Assembly: GCF_030867145.1 (NCBI RefSeq)
Contig: NC_134434.1
Location: 5,580,001-5,644,000, forward strand
Direction: 5' to 3'
Source: Opisthocomus hoazin
Taxonomy: Eukaryota; Chordata; Aves; Opisthocomiformes; Opisthocomidae
DNA length: 64,000 bases
A program made the translations under genes and the position numbers. Positions 56,094 through 64,000 of the stretch are shown in pieces. How positions within the stretch are numbered: the stretch's first letter is position 1; every line of letters begins with the position of its first letter. A model generated the notes under the pieces. It ran no database searches. It was not told where the DNA came from and was given only the letters and a program-made list of their open reading frames with translations.

Positions 56094-59000
56094 CTACATA
56101 GGATGGCTGCCCACCATCAACGGGGTGCATTTGAAGACCGCCCCAACGGAGGTGGCAAAAGGAACTGACAGAGACCGAGAGGGGAACTGGGAACCTGGGA
56201 ACCGCAACGGCACTGATCCAGGCGCAGGGAAGCAGCCAGCTTGCAAACAGCTCCAGGACAAGGCAGGCAGAGAGCAAAGCTTGCTCTCGTTAACTTTACA
56301 TCATGTCGGTAATGTTATGGTAACCTCAGCCACAGCGGTGACAACATTTAAGCCCTCTGGTTTTAAGAAACCCGTGTTTCAAAGGAAACCAGTTTGCCTC
56401 GAGGTTTTGCCCTGTTTCCAACAAATGGCCAACGTCATAGGCATGGGGCAAAGTTGAACCTACCCCCTCAGAAGGCCTGCTTGCCCAAAAGCCACCAGAT
56501 AATTTTGAAACAAACAAAAAAACCCAAAAAACTCTTGAAGTGAGTGAGAAAAGGCATAGCACACCAAAGCTCAGTTTGGAAAAGTGTCTTAGAGTATTTG
56601 TGAAATTGTCCCAACATCTTGCATGGATGCAAGATCTTTGGAGAACTTCCATCTGAGATTGCTTAGTTGTAAGTCTTCATTCAGCTCTGTATGTCACTGT
56701 TAAAAAGTTAGACAGATTACTCACAATTTTCGTGTTAACTAATGTCAAATAGGTAAACATTTATCCCTTGGTGGAAAGTGGAAATTTGCTGATCTTTGTT
56801 TTTAGATGCTCATTTGCTGTCCTGCTTTGAGACACAAGGTTTGCAAAAATCTCAAAGTTTTCAAAGAATATGAAAAAAAAAATCAAAAAATAATGTATTT
56901 CCCTGCTGGGCTGTGAAGCCTGAGGCCATGGGGAGCCCTCAGGGTGTCACAGCTCCGTGGCAGGGGCTTTCCACTCAGCTGGGACAGACTGTGGCTCCCC
57001 CACTTGTCTTCATTGCCCTGAGATCTTTCCCTTTCATGGCTTTTCTCCTGCTTAGCGAAGGAGAACACCTCCACTCCTTCATGTCAAGGATGACACTGCC
57101 CAAGAGCAGAGGGTCTCTCTGCACACAGCAGCCAAGTTGAGGAGGTGACTGAGGCCATTAGCAGTTCCCACACCATCAGGACGGGGCACATGAGAAGACG
57201 ATGGGGTAATGGGCTTTTCTTCTTGTATTAAGGTCCACCTGAGTCCTAACTTCAACATCCAAATGACTTCTCTGATCTCCTCCTGTAGCGGTGGAGCCCA
57301 GGACACCACCACTTGATGGGAAGAGAGGGAAACAGCTCAAAGATCAAGTCCAAAGCTGGCGCTGGCCAATGAAGCAGTGAATTAGATCGCTCCCTCCTGG
57401 AACACCAGTCACCTCTGATTCAACCGGCAACACAAATCCCTGCCTACTCGTCCCAGACAGCTCCAGTACGATGCCCCGGGGTGGCACCATCCCAGCCAGC
57501 ATCCTGCCATCTGCTCTAATCCACTCCCCCAAAGAGAGGAAACCCAGGCAGCCATGTAATAAGCTGAGAGTTCCCCTTCCATGGTAGCAAATCCCAGCAG
57601 CATCTCCTCGGAAAGGAAAGGACCTGGCTGAAAGTCCTCTACCTTCCCAGAGAGAACCCTGAAGCACAGAAGCAAGGCACCGCTCTGCCTGCACCGGAGA
57701 AAGCTCCTGGGTACCTTCACGGCGGGATAATGCCCTTTCCTGTCCCGATTGTTCTGAGGCTGCTGGCTGAGCATCCCGGGCAGGAAACGGGAGAGGAAAA
57801 ACAAGCCCCTTCACCCACGGGATCAGCTCATAAACACGCTGCCCAGGTTTGCCGGCAATCGCAATGGGTGGAGGGACATGGACCACCTCACAGAGATGCT
57901 AACTCACGGGTTAGTGCGGGGAGGTGGCTCAGCATTTGGCTCACTGCTGTGGTTGGGCTTAGGGCACTGGGGAGAAAAGGGCAAGAAGTCTGATGAGGAT
58001 AAAGAAAAAAGGAGCTTGGGCTGATGCTGCAATAGGAGGAAAACCATTTAATTGGGAATTAAAGCAATTGGATTCTAACCAGAGATTTTTCAGGCCAAGA
58101 TCCTCATACAAGCATGCCAGTAAGGTCATCATCTCCCTCGAGCTACACCTCAGCTTTCTGCCTCTTCCAGTTCATCTGCAAAATGGGCAGTGGGCAACAG
58201 GGCAGCACGGGAGCTTTGGGAGGTACATCCCACTGCAACAGAGGAGCTGGATACGTGGCTGTGCTGTGCAATAGAGCAAGCACAAGCATGGTACCCGCTC
58301 CTCCAGTGAAAGTGTCTGTTTTTCTTAGATTACAGAAGAAATTTTGGTTTTACCTATCCGTAGCTTGCAAGATTTTACTGTCTCCTCTACATCCCGCATG
58401 GGAGCCAAAGATAGAGCCAAAGACTGTCTCAGAGCCGAGAGAGGGGGCAGCTGGAGGAAGTCTTGTAGAAATCAAGGCAACAAGGGGAGGAATCTGCAGT
58501 TTTTAAGATTCAAAATTCAGCCTTCGTGTGTTTACTACTCAAGTCAGTCCTCTGCAAAGCGCAGGGAGATGAAGGTGATAAGATGTTCGTTCAAACCACA
58601 CAAAGGCAGCGTATCAAAAGATCCAGGAGGCAACTGTTTGACAAACATCCTTTCAGGGCGCTTGCAAAGGAGCGTGTACCATCCAAACACCCCGGCACCC
58701 CGCAACGTCCTTATATGGCCTTGGCTTCCTGTCCCGCTGAGCAAGGATGAAAGCTGCTCTTACCCAGAGGAGTAAGAGCACGCTGAGCCACAGCAGGGAC
58801 CATGAGAGACCTTCGCTCCTTGGACTGCAAAACCTCACCTCCAAGGAGCCTCCACTCCCCAAATCAACAGAAGAACAGGCAGCAGAGGAGCGACATGCAG
58901 AATCTTCTCCAAAAACCAGCTGGCAAAACCCAGACCGAGCCCTTACTGAATCTTGGCCATGGAAGAACTGACCGAAACCAACCATTGTTGAGGCCACAGA

Positions 59001-62000
59001 GGACAAACACAAGAGAAATCCACTTAGGTGCCAGTACCCACTTCTCTGCAAGTCGCCCTGTACACCAACTCACCCAGCCATACTGTGCTGGCTTGCCGAG
59101 ATCATCACCCCCACCGCTGCCAGGTAGTGGTACAGGCTTGAGAGCAACACATAGGGCTGAAAAATTTGTCATCGGGTCTGATTTCTTGAGAAGTCAGTCG
59201 CAGCCGTGCCTGGATACCCTGCGGGACCTCCCCCTTTCCTCAACTATAAAGAGAGGAACCAGCTTACTTGGAACAGGACAGATTACAAACACGAACCACA
59301 GAAAGATCCCCATGATGCTCTCTGCTGTACTGACACATAGTAAAATACAACCAACAGGCAAACAAAACATGAAAAAAGATGTTATTCCCCTTGTTTATCT
59401 TCCTCCTTTTCTTGGGGTGTGGAGGGAGAAGAGGAAGAGGACGCCCGAAATTAAGCATCCTCTCCCAGGACATGATGGAGAAGCTTAAATAAAAAGCTGT
59501 AATTTAATGCTGTCTGTGCAAGCCAGCTCAATCACCTTGTACCATCTTGTCTGACAGCAGGCACAGGAGAGGTGTAAGGGCACGTGGCCATCTCATTCAT
59601 GCCCAACTCCAAGGCGGGACATGAAGACCTCGGCGATGGGTCTCGGAGCAAGGCACATCCAGAGCAGGATTTCGGGGGTAAACGAACCACACAGGCTGTT
59701 GGGAAGGTGCAGCAGGACAGGATCACCCAGCACAGGGCTGGAAAGGCAGGCGAAGGGGTAAACAAATGCCACTGGGGCCAATGCTGTGAATATTTGCTGC
59801 CGTGAGAGTACCAATGAATGAATCAGAGCAGAAACAGCTCCAAGGAGCAACGCAGACTCAGGGGTTTGATGGTGAGGATCCACAATACAACTCCGAAGGA
59901 AGCAATACATGCCAAGGAAAAGTCACACAGACAGAAGGGCACCGAGTGGCATACTTGTAATAAAGACATCAGGATCAAGGTGGTTTTTCAGAGGACAAAA
60001 ACCACCAAAAGGTGAATTGGGCATTGGTTTGAACAAGTAACAGAGGAAAGCATTTGGCCCCCTGGACACACAGGGTGTCTGGTGGTCCAATGACCGCATC
60101 GATGTGCAAAACCACCACCAGGAACGAGCAGCCCTGCTCATCACTGGCAAACTCCACATCCGAGGTGTCCAGCTACACGGATGCATCTCTGCTGGGAAGG
60201 ATGGGCCGACCTGTTGGGAGATCCCATCTGAAACCACCTATTTCTTGAACTGCTCTGGAAGGCAGATTTTCACCGCAGTTAGCCCCCTACTCTGGGACGC
60301 CTGGAGCAGCACACATCGAAAGTCTTGATGTAACAGATGACCAACAAGCCATTCTATGAACCAGCAACCTTAAAATTGCTGTGGGATTTGCACATAATGC
60401 AGGATTCTGAGCAAACAGCAGTATTTGGAAGTGAAACGGGAAATAGAGGTTTAGGCATTGATTTCGTCTTAAAGCGGAAGACAAAGCTCATGGCACAAGA
60501 AGAAAACCTGCTTCTGAAATAGTAACAGCATCTGTGCGTACAGGATAACCATGCTAAGGGGCATTACCTCATTACAGGAATGGTGCAGGGCATCCCTACC
60601 ACGCTAACAGTAGGAAATGAAGATCTGATTTATTAGTGGTGAATGCTGTCTCGGGAAGAAGAGAGGTACCAGCCTGGCAGCTCCTTTGACATGAAGATCT
60701 TCAGTGCACAGCAGCACTACGGCAGTTGAGCCCTCCTCGAGCAGAAGGGCAATGTTGTTGTCTTGCTGAACTGCAATGGCTCATTTATACCAGAATACGT
60801 GAGAACTGGAAAGCTTACTAAGACGTAGAGATCGCTCCTTGTTCTCACCATGTCTGAGAACCGGGCTGAACGAGAGACTCCCACCACAGAGGAGGGAAAG
60901 CACCTAGTGTGCAAAAGCGGTTTCAGAGTCCTTTTAATGTCAAACAGCACCTACAGAAGGTAACACAAAAGGGGCAAAGCAGCCCCCAGGTTTTACATCC
61001 AGGTTTGGCTGCCAGCACGCCTCTGGTGCCGGCTGGGCAGCCCCGCTGCGGGCACAGCAGGTCCGGTGGGGCTGGGGACCGGCGGGGCTCCTCGCAGCAG
61101 TGCAGGAAGGGGGGCTCAGCCCAGCCCAAGAAATCGAAATGTGAGATGTGATTCATCTCACCAAACTGCCGACAGCTAAATTCAGAGACCTCTTTGTGAG
61201 CTGCTTACCTGGGGCGGCTCAGCTTGTGCCCAGGGGTATATCGGACGGTCACTCGTGTCGTGCCAGGACACGCCTGTCCCTCTCCACTAAACGCAAGGTC
61301 ACTAGCTCCAATGCAGTCACCCAGCTCGCAGCCACGCAGAGCTCGACTGGATGAGCCCAGCCACAGATCACAAGAGGCTACTTTGCAGAAGGAAGACCAA
61401 ATTAATTCACAATACACATTCACAAAAGAAAATGGCTCTGTGGGAAGGCACAGCGTGGCCACCATATCCACTGCCAGGGCACAGCGAGCGTCCCTAAGCA
61501 GCAGTCTTAGCAGACGGCTTGGAAGTTCAGTCTCACCTAACAACCGCATGTCTGTACGGTCACTTCTGCTGCTGCTCTGCCTGTCAGGATGCTGACCATG
61601 GACACAGCGTACCAGCATGCAGCAGAAGGAAATGCCTGTGGTCAGAGGGGAAAGGTCTCCAGCTTAGAAAAGAGCTTAAAAACATACTGCAACCAAAGGA
61701 TGGAGCATTGTTCAAGTTGGGGACAAGGAAAAAACATCCAGGAGAGGCAGAAATAAGGGAAACTGCCTCTGCCATCTTCCTGTAATAAGCAATCTCTGGT
61801 CATCAATTTTGTGTCTAGTACCTTGCCTGCAAAAGCAAACCCACCAAGGAAGCACTGAAGGTGCCACACCACAGCTAACATCTGGAGAGACGGAGCACCG
61901 AGCAGCCCAGGGCCGTGCTGCGGAGCAACGCTGCAGGCAGGGGAGCAATTACGGATCCAGCCGGGGACTCTCCCTAATGCAAGCCAGGATTGACTTCTTC

Positions 62001-62149
62001 TCGCCCAGTGTGACTTTCCCAGCCCTGCACCACAGCCCACACTGCTGCTTTGCTCTCAGGGAAGAGCGAATGCACCAGAGGGGTGAATGCAGCAAGCTGC
62101 AAGCTAAGAGCAAGACCCGGGGGAGGGCGAGAAAGGGAGAGGGGAACAG

Positions 62150-62350
62150 AGCAACCGCGAACCTCCGTGCACACACACATCTGACGTCGGAGCCGACGGC
62201 GCTCAGCATCACGTAGCCCTGAGCAACACCACCAAAAAAAGAAATACAACGCCCCGTGCATAGAAAGCAGGACTGCCGCGGTCACGGGAAGCAGGCTACC
62301 CGGGGCGCGGGTCTGCACGGACGCCGCAGCCCTGCCATGCAAGCAACACC
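62150..62350. promoter_or_regulatory. CpG-rich patch upstream of PIK3R5, candidate promoter
   Basis: I count 18 CpG in about 180 bases (62161-62340), including a CRE-like TGACGTC at 62182-62188. PIK3R5 needs at least one more 5' exon above 52480, and this is the densest CpG stretch I noticed in that part. Strand and use are inferred. Confidence 0.3.
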
Positions 62351-64000
62351 GCTCTGCAGAGCCGCAGGAGGAGGAGAGGCTTCCGGAGCGGTCGGGGATA
62401 AATATTTTGAACCTCCGGTGAAGTAGGGCAGCTGGGTTTTGGGCTGTAGATCCCGCAGTGCCGGTGCTTTTCAGTGGTAATCACAAGTGGTTTATCGCCC
62501 CAGCTCCCTCCGGTACAGCTTTGCTCTGTTCTGCTGGCACCGAGTGCCCCCAGCTCAGGGGATCGGAAGAGAAAGCCAACGGGAAGCTGAGAAATGCCTA
62601 AGACACGTCAGCTCCCCACAAACACCTCCATCCAAGCCCTTCACATTGCTGCAAATGGGAATTATTTAACAAGATTTCCCAAATTCCATCCCCAAGATTA
62701 CCTGCATTAGCAGCCAGAGCTTAAGGCTAACGCTTATGCGATGAAGACGCCGTGAGCTCCAAAAAAATAAAACCAAGAGGTGCAAACAAACACCAGCTCT
62801 GAACTGCAACCACTTCTTGCTTCAGAGACTCAGAGATGGAGGCTCCACGAAGAAAGAAAAAAAAATAATATCAGGAGCAGGGTCCTAATACTGTCCTTTG
62901 CTGTCTTTTGCTCTGGGATCTGCTACCGTTGAGCTGGTAAAGCCTCAGACGCGTTTTACAGCCTCAGGAGCAGGACCCAGATCGCTCACCAGCGGCCAGC
63001 TAGAAGCAAGCCTGTACACGCTCCAGGCGTTGGGTACGGGCTGCCCAGGATGCAGCTTTGCCACGTCCCACCCACGGGTCGGCACGCGGCGGGGTCTCGG
63101 GACCAGCCCAGAGATCCACGGAGATGCGGCTTTAGGGTCGGGTTTTCAGAGGGGTGTGCATTTAACGAAAGCAACAAATTCATTTGCAGTAGGAGCAAAA
63201 AACGGGGAGGCAAGAAACTTAGTAAAAGGAATAAAATAACTGGAGAAACTGTTTGGAGGTGAGCAAATTCCTCAGTAAATTGGCCTGGATTTCAGCTCAG
63301 AGGGTGCGCAAAGGCGAGGAGTGGAGAGAGGGGGGTCTCAAGGACTCAGAACAAAACCTTTCAACCCATCATTTCGAAACAGTGTTTGCGCTCCTCCGAC
63401 TGTGATTCAAAAAGTAAAAATCAAGCCAGAAAAAAAAAAAAAAGAAACTTCTCATTTCTGATCAAATGAGACATTTTCCTCCACGCACCAGCGTTCAGGT
63501 TCATGTTGCAATGAGCAAGCCCCCACCAAGCCAGCTCTCCCGACAACCAGCATCACACCAGTTTTCAACAACACTGGCTGGGAAAACCAGTACCCAGGTG
63601 GGTACCTGCCACCAAGGACGCCTCTGTGCTGGTTCGCCCACTGCTGGCATCCCTAAAGCAGCTGTAATCCCGAGCGCTGACTGCGCTCCTGCGCCTCAAG
63701 AGCTCCCCAGCCGCTGCCGCTCAACTCTTCACCTCTTATGGGAACGCTTGTGGCTTCCTTGGAGCTGGGGCAAAGCATGAACCCCACGGCACGGGCACGG
63801 GAAACATCTTGCCAGGGTCAGAGCAGTGAACTTAGGGCTGAGCATGCTCAGAGGAAGAGAGCTGGGCGCTCAGCTCACACCCTGACAGTGTTTTGGTGTT
63901 TTTTATGAATGGAAAAGCTTTTCAATCGTTTCACAGCTGGTTTCCCTACTGGGAAGGGCTGACCGGGAGAGCTGGTCTTCCCCGAGCCCCACCACCTCGC

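Larger units (their letters stand above)
52481..64000. other. Upstream region of PIK3R5 (5' untranslated exons and promoter expected, not located)
   Basis: The acceptor at 52481 shows that the transcript starts further up, so part of this stretch is a minus-strand intron. No coding exon was seen. It holds a small CR1 scrap at 52917-52975, A-rich runs near 54911 and 63430, and a CpG-rich patch at 62150-62350. NTN1, a neighbour in other vertebrates, was not recognised. Confidence 0.6.

Noticed and set aside
58802..59488. 228-codon plus-strand open frame
   Set aside because: No domain, and the composition looks like random translation. Nothing nearby supports a gene.
1..64000. CRISPR arrays, bacterial operons, integrated viruses, tRNA or rRNA genes
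   Set aside because: No spaced direct repeats, retroviral gene order, cloverleaf-like or rRNA-like sequence was recognised. The intron-bearing vertebrate gene and the CR1 repeats explain the recognisable content.

Overview
The window is vertebrate nuclear DNA, almost certainly from a bird. Two things show this. Several truncated CR1 LINE 3' ends finish in the bird-type ATTCTATGATTCTATGAT tail, and a multi-exon gene has short GT-AG introns. No bacterial genes, CRISPR arrays, tRNAs, rRNAs or viral genes were recognised.

One protein-coding gene can be supported: PIK3R5, the p101 regulatory subunit of the class IB phosphoinositide 3-kinase (PI3K-gamma). It lies on the minus strand. I traced it exon by exon from the start codon at 52467 to the stop codon at 25311. 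There are 18 coding exons (2655 nt including the stop, 884 residues), every junction is in phase and every intron is GT-AG. The human protein has 880 residues. The reading frame is intact and the gene looks functional. The first coding exon carries 13 nt of 5' UTR after an acceptor, so at least one untranslated exon and the promoter lie further up (above 52480). The 3' UTR probably ends near an AATAAA at 23458-23463.

Layout: 1-17145 has no recognisable gene, but holds a CpG-rich patch near 5.6-5.9 kb and a perfect-length 48-bp tandem duplication at 7612-7707. 17146-17590 is a plus-strand CR1 tail. 17591-23440 is intergenic sequence with an AT-rich stretch. 23440-52480 is PIK3R5, with antisense CR1 tails in introns 3 and 13, two sense CR1 tails in the long intron 1, and a CpG-rich island at about 45.35-45.65 kb inside intron 1. 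52481-64000 is upstream sequence or a 5' untranslated intron, with a short CR1 scrap and a CpG-rich patch near 62.15-62.35 kb that could be a promoter.

I did not find a new biological system. The points most worth a second look are details of PIK3R5: a minimal upstream ORF one base before its start codon, a tandem (NAGNAG) acceptor, a poly-G run beside a splice donor, a weak donor, and conserved-looking phosphorylation and degron-like motifs in its large central exon. The CpG islands are also of interest as possible alternative promoters.
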